56,004 bases of DNA. Origin: Vicinamibacteraceae bacterium. Its GTDB lineage: Bacteria; Acidobacteriota; Thermoanaerobaculia; Multivoradales; Multivoraceae. The translations under genes and the position numbers were made by a program. Of this stretch, positions 46,858 through 55,114 are shown one piece after another; within the stretch, counting starts at the first letter, position 1, and every line of letters begins with the position of its first letter. The stretch spans positions 1 to 56,004 of the forward strand of contig JAAXHG010000018.1 in NCBI GenBank assembly GCA_012270995.1, given 5' to 3'. The notes below the pieces were generated by a model that made no database searches, was not told the origin of the DNA, and was given only the letters and a program-made list of their open reading frames with translations.

Positions 46858-48765
46858 ATGACGCCACCGGGCCCGGATCGCCGAACCACGGAACTGGCCG
46901 CCCCCTTCGTCGAACTGCGGACGGCGCTGGGCCGGGTACTGGTTGGCCAGGACGACGCGGCGACGGGACTGACGCTGGCCTTGCTGGCGGAGCAGCACGC
47001 CTACCTGGAGGGGCCGCCCGGGTGCGGCAAGTCGGAGCTGGCCGCGGCGCTGGCCGCGTTGTCGGGCGCCCGCACCCACACGCTGGTGTTCCATCGCGAC
47101 ATTCGGGAAACGGATCTGCTCGGCGACGTCCTGCTGAGCCGCCACCACCACCGCGGTCACGAGCGCCTGCGACGGGAACTGATCCCCGGGCCGCTGCTTC
47201 AAGCCGAAGTCGCCCTGCTCGAGGATCTGCCGCGTTCCCCCGGCGAAGCTCTGGGGCCCTTGCTCCGGATCCTCGCCGAGCGGCACGCCCTGGGGCAGAC
47301 GCTGCCGCTCGAGTCGGCGGTTGCGACCGGACCGCTGGAGCAGGTGGAAGCCCCCATCGATCCGCTCGAACCCGGCCAGCTCGATCGTTTCGCCGTCCAG
47401 CTTCGCCTCCCCGGCCTGCTCACCGGAGGGCTCTTCGACGAGGCTGCCGTGCTGCTGGAAAGGGAGGCGGCTCGACAACCGGCACGGCGAGCCGTCCCGG
47501 CCCACACGTTCACCACGGGAGACACCGCACCGAGACCGGCGGTGATGGGCACCGTCATCCGCAACGCCGCACAACGCGCGGCGGCCGCCCTCCAGGTCGA
47601 GCCGCGAACCCTCGACGCCTATCACCGTCTCCTCGACCGGCTGCGCCAGCGCACCGCCGACGAGTCGGCCTCGGGCGACCGCCTGATGTCGGATCGCTCG
47701 TTCAGTTCGGCGGCGCTCCGGCTCGTCCGCGCGCACGCGTTCCTGCGCGGCGCGCCGGCCGCGGCGCCGCGCGACCTCGGCGCCATCCGGTACATGGTCG
47801 CCCACAGACTGCCGGACGAGGTCCAGGAGGCCTTCGATCACATCCTGGAGGAGCTGCTCGGCGACCCGCCGAACGTCACGATGACGGAGACCGGCGCCCA
47901 GATGCCGGGAGCGCAATCCCAGGGCGACGACTCCGACGGCGCGGCGGCGGCCTCTCCGGCCTCCGACTCCTGGATCGACGATCAGGCCGACCTGCCGGCG
48001 CCCCCGACCCTGTTCGGGAAGCCGCCGCCGCCGGCCCAGGTCGATCCCCTCCTGCGCGCGCTCGTCGGCCGCATCGAGCGGGGCCGCATCGACCCGGACA
48101 CGGACCCGGGAGGCCAGCCCCGCGGCTACCGCCCGCTGCGCGACCTGGACGAACTGATCGACGCCGACCTGATCGAAGCCCTGCTCTTCGCCGAGGGCCG
48201 CCTGCCCGGCGCACCGCGCACCTTCGAGCGAAAGCGCAAGAGCGCCGGCGGCGCGGTCGCCGTTCTGCGGGACATCTCCGCCTCCATGGCCGGCAGGCTG
48301 ACCGTGTGGTCGAGCCAGGTCGTGCTCGGCATCCTGCGCGTCGCCGCCCGGCGGCGCATGCGCGTCGGCTACGTCGAGTTCCATCACCGCGCCCTGCCCC
48401 ACCAGGTCGGCGGCCGGCTGCTGCACCGATCGTACTCGCGCCTCGCCGAGCAGGCCGGGCAGGCCAAGGCGGTCGGGCAGACGAACTACGAGGCGCCGCT
48501 TCGGACCGCGCTCGAGGGTCTGCGTGGCGGCTCCGGCCGCAACCGGCACGTCGTCCTCCTGACCGACGGCCTGCCGATCATCGGCGACACGACCGTCCGC
48601 CGCGAGCGACAGTTGGCCCGCCGGCTCGGGGTCGCCCTCCACACCGTGTTCCTGGGCAACGGGGACTGCCCGCCGGTGCTCGACGACATCTCGCTGGAAA
48701 CCGGCGGACTCCGTTTCTGCGGCCGCCCCCTCGCCGGCGGCGGACTCCGCCTGGAGGAGCGATAG
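46858..48765 (+). CDS. MoxR AAA+ ATPase fused to a VWA domain
   Basis: 635 residues. The N-terminal MoxR part has Walker A GPPGCGKSE around residue 54 and Walker B VALLEDLPRSP, in which the usual DE order is reversed to ED. A sensor region DPLEPGQLDRFAVQLRL follows. A low-complexity linker around residues 345-385 leads to a VWA domain from about residue 465 with an intact MIDAS (LRDISASMAG) and LLTDGLPIIG. The two parts correspond to CoxD-like and CoxE-like proteins or the chelatase BchI/BchD pair, here in one chain. Cytoplasmic. It may remodel metalloenzymes with the next gene. A TAGCAT box nine bases before the ATG and no ribosome site suggest leaderless mRNA. Confidence 0.87.
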   Translation: MTPPGPDRRTTELAAPFVELRTALGRVLVGQDDAATGLTLALLAEQHAYLEGPPGCGKSELAAALAALSGARTHTLVFHRDIRETDLLGDVLLSRHHHRGHERLRRELIPGPLLQAEVALLEDLPRSPGEALGPLLRILAERHALGQTLPLESAVATGPLEQVEAPIDPLEPGQLDRFAVQLRLPGLLTGGLFDEAAVLLEREAARQPARRAVPAHTFTTGDTAPRPAVMGTVIRNAAQRAAAALQVEPRTLDAYHRLLDRLRQRTADESASGDRLMSDRSFSSAALRLVRAHAFLRGAPAAAPRDLGAIRYMVAHRLPDEVQEAFDHILEELLGDPPNVTMTETGAQMPGAQSQGDDSDGAAAASPASDSWIDDQADLPAPPTLFGKPPPPAQVDPLLRALVGRIERGRIDPDTDPGGQPRGYRPLRDLDELIDADLIEALLFAEGRLPGAPRTFERKRKSAGGAVAVLRDISASMAGRLTVWSSQVVLGILRVAARRRMRVGYVEFHHRALPHQVGGRLLHRSYSRLAEQAGQAKAVGQTNYEAPLRTALEGLRGGSGRNRHVVLLTDGLPIIGDTTVRRERQLARRLGVALHTVFLGNGDCPPVLDDISLETGGLRFCGRPLAGGGLRLEER

Positions 48766-48778
48766 AGTCGCGCGTTCC

Positions 48779-49747
48779 GTGAGCGACCTGACCCCCCTCC
48801 GCGACCTGCTCGACCACCACGTCGTCGGCCACGACGAAGTGAAGACGGCCCTGCTCCTCGCCCTGATCACGCGGGAGCACATCTACGTGGAGGGGCCGCC
48901 GGGTACCGCCAAGACCCGGCTGGCGGAGGTCGCGGCCAAGGGGTCCGAACTCGACTTCTTCTTCTACCAGTTGCACCGCGACACGCGGCTCGCCGAGCTC
49001 GTCGGCGACATCGTCCTGGAGCGCCGCAAGGTGAAGACGGACGGCGCCGCGCCGGGGACTGCCGGCGAAGCGGAGCGGATCCACCAGCGCATCGAGCCCG
49101 GCGGACTCCTGACCGCCGAAGTGGCGGTGCTCGACGACATCTCCCGGGCGCCCGGCGAGGCGCTGAACGTGTTGCTGCGCATCCTGAACGAGCGCCGCTT
49201 CGGCGCCGCGCCGATTCCGTTGATGGCCGCCATCGCCACCGGAAATCCAATGGACGACGAGTACTACAACGAACCGCTCGACCCCGCGAATCTCGACCGG
49301 TTCGCCCTGCAGTTGCGGGTCTCCGGCCTGATTCAGAGCGGCGTCGACGACGCGAAGACCCTGATTGACCGCTTTGCCGCCGGCTCGGTCGTCGAACAGC
49401 CCGATCCCGAGCCCGTCACCGACCGAACCACGCTCGACGCGCTGAACCAGCGGATGGTCGAAGTCGAAGTCGGCGCGGCGGTACGCGCCGCGCTGCTCGA
49501 CATCCTGCGCACCCTGGTGCTTGAGTTCGAATGCAACGAGACGAACTCCCTGCTCACCGACCGCACCTTCCTGGTCAAGGCGATCAAGATCCTGAGGGGA
49601 GCGGCGCTGCTGGCCGGCCGGAGCGCCGTCGACCTTCCGGATCTCGCCGCGCTGTCGTGGATGACGACATTCCGCGTGCCGCCCGAGGCACACGAAGCGC
49701 TGCCGCGGATCATCGGCCGGGTGAGCCGGCAGATTCAGGCGGTGTAG
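48779..49747 (+). CDS. MoxR-type AAA+ ATPase
   Basis: 322 residues from a GTG, 13 bases after the fusion gene. Walker A is EGPPGTAKTRL, Walker B AVLDDISRAPGEALN with Asp in place of the usual second-site Glu, then ILNERRF and ATGNPMDDEYYNEPLDPANLDRF, the MoxR/RavA sensor region. MoxR ATPases act with VWA proteins as chaperones to insert metals or assemble complexes. The partner VWA is likely in the preceding fusion protein, so two different AAA+ modules may form a mixed ring. The next plus-strand genes are small and large molybdenum hydroxylase subunits. Confidence 0.9.
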   Translation: MSDLTPLRDLLDHHVVGHDEVKTALLLALITREHIYVEGPPGTAKTRLAEVAAKGSELDFFFYQLHRDTRLAELVGDIVLERRKVKTDGAAPGTAGEAERIHQRIEPGGLLTAEVAVLDDISRAPGEALNVLLRILNERRFGAAPIPLMAAIATGNPMDDEYYNEPLDPANLDRFALQLRVSGLIQSGVDDAKTLIDRFAAGSVVEQPDPEPVTDRTTLDALNQRMVEVEVGAAVRAALLDILRTLVLEFECNETNSLLTDRTFLVKAIKILRGAALLAGRSAVDLPDLAALSWMTTFRVPPEAHEALPRIIGRVSRQIQAV

Positions 49748-49792
49748 CGGAGCAACCTCGCCGCTTCGCGGCGCCGCCTCCCGGGCCTGGCC

Positions 49793-49852
49793 TAGCCCGC
49801 AAATTGCACCGATGTCCTACTGCGGCCGAACCTCGGTGAAATTTGCGGCCTA
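49793..49852. repeat. Near-palindromic hairpin repeat, copy 2
   Basis: The left arm 49793-49817 and right arm 49828-49852 are inverted copies agreeing at 21 of 25 positions, with a ten-base loop. Both outer ends are TAG/CTA. The first 36 bases are identical to the reverse complement of 5-40. It lies between the convergent ends of moxR (stop 49747) and the exported protein gene (stop 49863), the place for a two-way terminator. A smaller hairpin, CGCCGC-TTC-GCGGCG, is at 49759-49773. Confidence 0.8.
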
Positions 49853-49862
49853 GCCGTCGGGC

Positions 49863-50897
49863 CTACTCCTGTCCCGAGCTCGCCTGCCCCTTCTCGAACT
49901 CCGCTTCCAGCAGACGGGCGCCGCGCAGCGTGTTGCCCATCGCGTAGTTCCCTTCGTGGCAGGCGTACTCGTAGCTCCTGCCGCTCGTCTTCGGCCACGG
50001 CAGCTCACCGCTGTACGGCGCCTCGTACTCCGGGTTCTCCACCGTGAAGCTGTAGAGCAGGCTGTCACCGTCGATCGGGCTGAACTTCTCGATGACGCGC
50101 ACGCCCTCGCCGCGGAGATCAGGCATGTCGCGGAAGTTCGTCGTCTCGACGACCAGCGTGTCGCCCTCCCACCAGCCGATCGAATCGCCGCTCAGCGAGG
50201 TGTAGTCCGACGGCATGTGCTCGCCGCCGATCCGGACGACCCGGGTCCAGTGCATCCACTCGATCATGATCATGAAGTGGTCTTCGGTTTGGACGATCGT
50301 CTTCACGTTGTTGTAAGGCAGCGAACGGATCGCGACCGAGGCGGTCGGCTGGTACATGCAGCGCACGCCCACGATGTTCGTCTCCGGCCCGTCGTAGGGG
50401 ATGTCGCCGGACTCGAGCCACCAGGCGTAACCACGGTTCGGCCACGCGAACTTCGGGGCGGCCGCTGAACGCTTCTTGCCCTCGTCCGTCATCGCCGGCA
50501 TCTGCCCGTTGGGAGGATCGGTCAGCACCGAGGTCCGGTACTTGCCGTCGATCATGAAGTTCTGGCTGCCCCACTCGAACCAGAAGTTATTGTAGGCGCC
50601 GACGTTGCCGCCCCTCTCGGGCGCCGCGCGCTCGCCAGCCGAAGCGCTGGGGCCGTCCTGGGCGGCGTTCGTGTCGGCGCGCCGCTTCGCGTTCGCCTCC
50701 GCTTCCTCGGGCGTGAGGGTCAGCTTGTCGCCGAACTCCTTGGGCCTCGCGAACGGCGTGATGCTCGAGATGTCGTAGACGCCGGTGAAGTCCGGCTTGC
50801 CGTCGGCCGTCCGCTTGATCTCGCTCCCGGCGGCGACGGCGGCCGAAGCGGCAACGAGCCCCGCCAGAACTGCGATGGCGATGAGCGACTTCTTCAT
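49863..50897 (-). CDS. Exported protein of unknown function
   Basis: 344 residues. A clean signal peptide (KKSLIAIAVLAGLVAASAAVA) precedes TADGKPDFTGVYDI. Conserved-looking segments are HFMIMIEWMHWTRVVRIGG, the WWEGDTLVVETTNFRDMPD strand and SLLYSFTVENPEYE. I have the impression of a family widespread in Acidobacteriota and Proteobacteria with WEGDTLVVxTTNF as hallmark, but know no function. Mostly beta structure is expected. GGGAGGAC precedes the ATG at 50897. It is divergent from the coxS-like gene, with 111 bases between the starts. Confidence 0.75.
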   Translation of the reverse strand: MKKSLIAIAVLAGLVAASAAVAAGSEIKRTADGKPDFTGVYDISSITPFARPKEFGDKLTLTPEEAEANAKRRADTNAAQDGPSASAGERAAPERGGNVGAYNNFWFEWGSQNFMIDGKYRTSVLTDPPNGQMPAMTDEGKKRSAAAPKFAWPNRGYAWWLESGDIPYDGPETNIVGVRCMYQPTASVAIRSLPYNNVKTIVQTEDHFMIMIEWMHWTRVVRIGGEHMPSDYTSLSGDSIGWWEGDTLVVETTNFRDMPDLRGEGVRVIEKFSPIDGDSLLYSFTVENPEYEAPYSGELPWPKTSGRSYEYACHEGNYAMGNTLRGARLLEAEFEKGQASSGQE

Positions 50898-51008
50898 GTC
50901 GTCCTCCCTGCTCCAAAGGGCTTTGCTGTTCCCGAGTAGCGGCATCATATCCCGGCGGCGCTGCGATACCATGCCGCCGCCACGACACCGGAACCGACAG
51001 GAGCATCG

Positions 51009-51491
51009 ATGCCAGAGACCGTTTCCGTAGCCATCACCGTGAACGGCAGCAAACACGACCGCGCCGTCGAGCCGCGCACGCTGCTGGTTCACTTCCTGCG
51101 CGAGGAACTCGACCTCACCGGAGTCCACATCGGCTGCGAGAGCACCCTCTGCGGCGCGTGCACCGTGCACTTCAACGGTCGCGCCGTGAAGAGCTGCACC
51201 GTGCTGGCGGTTCAGGCCGACGGCCAGGAAGTGACGACGATCGAGGGCCTCGCCGCCTCCGCCGACGATTTGCATCCGCTGCAGGTCGGTTTCTGGGAAA
51301 AGCACGGCCTCCAGTGCGGCTACTGCACGCCGGGGATGATCATGGCGGCGAAACAGCTGCTCGACGACAACCCGAACCCGACCGAGGCGGAGATCCGGGA
51401 GGCGATCGACGGCAACATCTGCCGCTGCACGGGCTACCAGCAGATCGTCGACGCGGTCCAGCACGCCGCAGACGCCGCGGGAGCGGCCTGA
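51009..51491 (+). CDS. 2Fe-2S small subunit of molybdenum hydroxylase (CoxS-like)
   Basis: 160 residues, no signal peptide, so unlike its relative at 37468 it stays in the cytoplasm. [14 protein letters not shown] opens the ferredoxin domain; [18 protein letters not shown] and a later cysteine hold the first cluster, CGYCTPGMI and CRCTGYQQI the second. It is the CoxS/XdhC-type subunit. AGGAGC precedes the ATG, and a TACCAT box lies about 40 bases upstream. Its stop codon overlaps the start of the large subunit by one base. Confidence 0.93.
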   Translation: MPETVSVAITVNGSKHDRAVEPRTLLVHFLREELDLTGVHIGCESTLCGACTVHFNGRAVKSCTVLAVQADGQEVTTIEGLAASADDLHPLQVGFWEKHGLQCGYCTPGMIMAAKQLLDDNPNPTEAEIREAIDGNICRCTGYQQIVDAVQHAADAAGAA

Positions 51492-53833
51492 TGAGCGTGT
51501 TTCGACCCAACTCCGTCGGCAAACCGATCAAGCGCCGCGAGGATCCCCGTCTCATCCGGGGCCTCGGCACCTACACCGACGACGTCAAGCTGCCGCGCAT
51601 GACCTACGCGGCGTTCGTCCGCAGCGACTTCGCCGCCGGCACGATCCGGTCCATCGACACGACGGCCGCCGCCGCCCACGCCGGCGTCGTCGGCGTCTAC
51701 ACCTACGCCGACATGGACGGACAAGTCGGAGCGACCCCCATCGGCGTCGCGATACCCGGCATGCCCAACCACCCGCTGCTGGCGAACGGCCGCGTCCTCT
51801 ACGTCGGGCACCCGGTCGCGGTGGTGGTCGGCGAAACGCCCTACGCGGCGCGCGACGCGGCGGCCATGGTCGATGTCGACATCGAACCCCGGGAGGCCGT
51901 GGTGGACGTCGAGGCCGCGCTCGCACGGGACGCGCCCAAGGTCTACGACGAACTCGACAGCAACGTCTGCCTTCAGATTCCGGCACCGAACCCGGAGGCC
52001 GACAAGCTCTTCGAACAGGCCGACCGGACGCTATCGATCCGGCTGCTGAACCAGCGCGTCGCGCCTCTTCCAATGGAGGGACGCGCCATCTGCGCCCACT
52101 GGGAAGAGGGCCCCGGCAAGCTGACGCTCTGGACCTCCAACCAAGCGCCCCACTCCGTCAAGCAGCAGATCGCGATGTGCCTGGGGATCCCCGAGATCCG
52201 AGTCCGCGCCATCGCCCCCGAGGTCGGCGGCGGCTTCGGCGCGAAGATCCCGACCTACGCGGAGGACGCCCTCCTGTGTTGGGTTTCCCGTGACCTGAAG
52301 AGGCCGGTGAAGTGGTCGGAGACCCGCACCGAGAACCTGCTCGGCATGACCCACGGACGGGGCCACGTCGAGAAGATCGAGGTCGCGTTCCTTGGTGACG
52401 GCCGCGTGCTGGCGCTCAAGGGACAGACGATCTCCGACATCGGCGCCTTCCGCTCCTTCTTCGGCCCCTTCATCGCCCTTTCCACCCACACCATGTCCTG
52501 CGGCTGCTACGACATCAAGGCGGTTGCCTGGAAGACGTCGTCGGTGTTCACGAACACGATGGCGACCGAGGCGTACCGCGGCGCCGGGCGCCCGGAAGCC
52601 GCCTACATCATCGAGCGCGTGATGGACGAAGTGGCGGCGGCTACCGGCCTCGACCCGGTCGCGGTGCGGCGCCGGAACTTCATCCGCAAGGACGCCTTTC
52701 CCCACACGACACCCTCCGGCGCGACCTATGACACCGGCGACTACGAGAAGTCGCTCGATCGCTTGATGGAACTCGCCGGCTACGACGAAGCCCGCGCGGA
52801 GCAGCGCGGCGCGCGGGAAGAGGGGCGACTGGTCGGAATCGGGCTCGCCACGTTCACCGAGGTGTGCGGTCTCGGCCCCTCCACCGGCGCCACCCCTCAG
52901 CAGCGCATGGGCACCTGGGAAAGCGCGACCGTGCGGGTCGAGCCGACCGGCAACGTCACCGTCTACACCGGCGTTTCTCCACACGGCCAAGGGCAGGAGA
53001 CCGTCTTCGCCCAGATGGCGTCGGACGCCTTCGGCGTAGACCTCGACGACGTCCTCGTCGTCCACGGCGACACGGACCAGGTTCAACACGGCGTCGGGAC
53101 CTTCGGCAGTCGCGGCATCGCGGTCGGCGGCGCCGCGCTCGACATGGCGCTGGTCAAGGTCCACGCCAAGGCCACCAGGATCGCCGCTCACCATCTCGAC
53201 GCGCCCGTCGACCAGATCGACTACGCGGACGGCGAGTTCACGGTTACCGGCACGGACCGCAAGCTCACTTTCCGGCAGGTCGCCGAGATGGCGCACCTCT
53301 GGAACGTGGCGGTGCCCGGCGAGGAACCGGGCCTCGAGGCGGTCGCCCGCTTCGAGCCGTCGGCGACGACGTTCCCCTTCGGCGCTCATCTCTGCCAGGT
53401 CGAGATCGATCCCGAGAGCGGCCAGATCGAGATCCAGCGCTACGTCGCGGTCGACGACTTCGGCGAAGTGATGAACCCCATGCTCGCCGACGGCCAGCGC
53501 CTCGGCGGCGTGGTCCAGGGCATCGGCCAGGCGATGTGGGAAGAGGTCCAGTACGACGAGGGCGGACAGCTCCTGTCAGGGACCCTGATGGACTACGCCG
53601 TGCCGCGCGCCAGGCACTTCCCGCGCATGGTGCTCGACAACACGGTCACGCCAACGCCCATCAACCCGCTCGGCGCCAAGGGCATCGGCGAGCTGGGCAC
53701 GATCGGGGCGACGCCCTGCGTCGTCAACGCGATCGTCGACGCGCTGCGGCCGCTCGGCATCACGAACATCGACATGCCGGCCAAGCCGGAGCGCGTCTGG
53801 CAGGCGATCCAGGCGGCTGGAGCGGCGCAGTAA
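51491..53833 (+). CDS. CoxL-like molybdopterin large subunit, form II
   Basis: 780 residues. KRREDPRLIRGLGTYTDDV is the CoxL-type start, then GGGFGAKI, the active-site loop EAYRGAGRPEA, TGVSPHGQGQET and AKGIGELGTIGA with the catalytic Glu. The AYRGAGR loop is that of form II enzymes; true CO dehydrogenases have AYRCSFR. So CO oxidation is unlikely, and the substrate may be another carbonyl or aromatic compound. No FAD subunit (CoxM) follows: the next gene is a DUF3187-like protein. It would need a middle subunit from elsewhere, or another electron acceptor. The MoxR-VWA genes upstream may help maturation. Confidence 0.92.
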   Translation: MSVFRPNSVGKPIKRREDPRLIRGLGTYTDDVKLPRMTYAAFVRSDFAAGTIRSIDTTAAAAHAGVVGVYTYADMDGQVGATPIGVAIPGMPNHPLLANGRVLYVGHPVAVVVGETPYAARDAAAMVDVDIEPREAVVDVEAALARDAPKVYDELDSNVCLQIPAPNPEADKLFEQADRTLSIRLLNQRVAPLPMEGRAICAHWEEGPGKLTLWTSNQAPHSVKQQIAMCLGIPEIRVRAIAPEVGGGFGAKIPTYAEDALLCWVSRDLKRPVKWSETRTENLLGMTHGRGHVEKIEVAFLGDGRVLALKGQTISDIGAFRSFFGPFIALSTHTMSCGCYDIKAVAWKTSSVFTNTMATEAYRGAGRPEAAYIIERVMDEVAAATGLDPVAVRRRNFIRKDAFPHTTPSGATYDTGDYEKSLDRLMELAGYDEARAEQRGAREEGRLVGIGLATFTEVCGLGPSTGATPQQRMGTWESATVRVEPTGNVTVYTGVSPHGQGQETVFAQMASDAFGVDLDDVLVVHGDTDQVQHGVGTFGSRGIAVGGAALDMALVKVHAKATRIAAHHLDAPVDQIDYADGEFTVTGTDRKLTFRQVAEMAHLWNVAVPGEEPGLEAVARFEPSATTFPFGAHLCQVEIDPESGQIEIQRYVAVDDFGEVMNPMLADGQRLGGVVQGIGQAMWEEVQYDEGGQLLSGTLMDYAVPRARHFPRMVLDNTVTPTPINPLGAKGIGELGTIGATPCVVNAIVDALRPLGITNIDMPAKPERVWQAIQAAGAAQ

Positions 53834-53858
53834 CCTGCGATCTCGCCTGACCGTCTTC

Positions 53859-54959
53859 GTGGCAGCGGCGAGCGTGCTCGCGGCGGCTTCCTCCCTCGGA
53901 GCCCAGGAACACCGGTTCGGGCCGCTGCCCGTGGCGGAAGCCTGGTTGGGCAGTGGCTCGGGTTTCCTGAGCCTGCCGGTCGAGGCGCCGGTGTCGGACG
54001 GGCCCGAGACGGGACGCTGGCAGGTCACCGTCTCGTTGGGGATCTCCAGCTTCTGGCTGCGGTCGCCGTCCGTGTCCGAGGTGATCGAAGCGCGCCGCTA
54101 CCGGGGAGCGGTCACGGTCGAGGAACTCGACGGAATCTCGCCCTGGCCCGGCTTCGAGGGGATCTACTTCGCCGACGCCGAGGTACACCGGCTGACCGTC
54201 GACGCCCGCCGTCGCCTGGGCGGGAGATTCGAACTCGGACTTCGCACCTCCGTCGTCGATGCCGGCGGCGGCCTGCTCGACCCGGTCATCGAGGGCTTCC
54301 ACGATCTCTTCGGTTTCCGCCAGTCCGGCCGGCCGCAATCGCTGCAGAACGACTATGGCCTGTACTTCCGGCGAGACGGCCCAGGCGGCTACGGGGAGAA
54401 GCTCCGGTTCATCCGCTTCGACGACCCTGGTCCCGGTCTGGGTGAAACGACCGTCTCGCTCAAGGCCGCCCTCGGTCGGGGCTCGGGCGCCTGGAAGCAG
54501 GCCGTCCAGGTCCACCTCAAGCTGCCGACCGCCAACGACGACGACTTCTACGGCACCGGTTCCATCGACGCCGCGCTGCAGTACATCGTCTTCCGACCCT
54601 GGCGGCGCTGGACCCTCTACGGCAACGCCGGCTTCACCCGGCTGGGGAACCACGACCTGCTGACGCTCGCTCCGCAGAACATCATCACCGTCGCCCTCGC
54701 CGGCGAACGCCCGGTCGGCTCCAGGTCCTCGATCGTCCTCCAGCTCCGACACCAGCAGAGCCCCTTCCGACAGTTGAACCTCTCCATCCTCGGCGTCACG
54801 GCAACCCTGATCGACATTGGCTGGACCCGCAGCTTGAAGCCCGCCGGCGGCAAGCTCGGACGCTCCGCCTACTGCAGCATCACCAACAACACGGCCAAGT
54901 ACGGCTCCGCCGTGGACGTCAGCGTGCAGGCGGGATTGCGGCTACACCGCCGCCGGTAA
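53859..54959 (+). CDS. DUF3187-like outer-membrane protein
   Basis: 366 residues from the GTG at 53859. The signal h-region seems to begin earlier, in the same frame (LTVFVAAASVLAAASSLGAQ), so the true start may be a CTG at 53835 or 53847 just after the CoxL stop. GRWQVTVSLGISSFWLRS, VHRLTVDARRRLGGRFELGL, KQAVQVHLKLPTANDDDFYG and the strands near the end (ATLIDIGWTRSLKP) resemble DUF3187 proteins, which are predicted barrels. Function unknown; possibly a transport channel for the CoxSL substrate, by location only. Confidence 0.7.
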   Translation: MAAASVLAAASSLGAQEHRFGPLPVAEAWLGSGSGFLSLPVEAPVSDGPETGRWQVTVSLGISSFWLRSPSVSEVIEARRYRGAVTVEELDGISPWPGFEGIYFADAEVHRLTVDARRRLGGRFELGLRTSVVDAGGGLLDPVIEGFHDLFGFRQSGRPQSLQNDYGLYFRRDGPGGYGEKLRFIRFDDPGPGLGETTVSLKAALGRGSGAWKQAVQVHLKLPTANDDDFYGTGSIDAALQYIVFRPWRRWTLYGNAGFTRLGNHDLLTLAPQNIITVALAGERPVGSRSSIVLQLRHQQSPFRQLNLSILGVTATLIDIGWTRSLKPAGGKLGRSAYCSITNNTAKYGSAVDVSVQAGLRLHRRR

Positions 54960-55114
54960 CGGCTGCCGCTTGTCGCCTCGAACCGAACCGAGCGAAACGG
55001 ACCGGGGTAGAAGTCGACCAGCCTCGGCTGTCGATGCTCGGCTAATGCTCGGCTGCGGACAGCCTCTCAATGTGCAAGGATGCCGTTACAACTCCCGAAC
55101 CGAGAGGTCCTCAA

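Noticed and set aside
51491..53833. Carbon monoxide dehydrogenase large subunit
   Set aside because: The active-site loop is AYRGAGR (form II) and not AYRCSFR, so CO oxidation is not supported.
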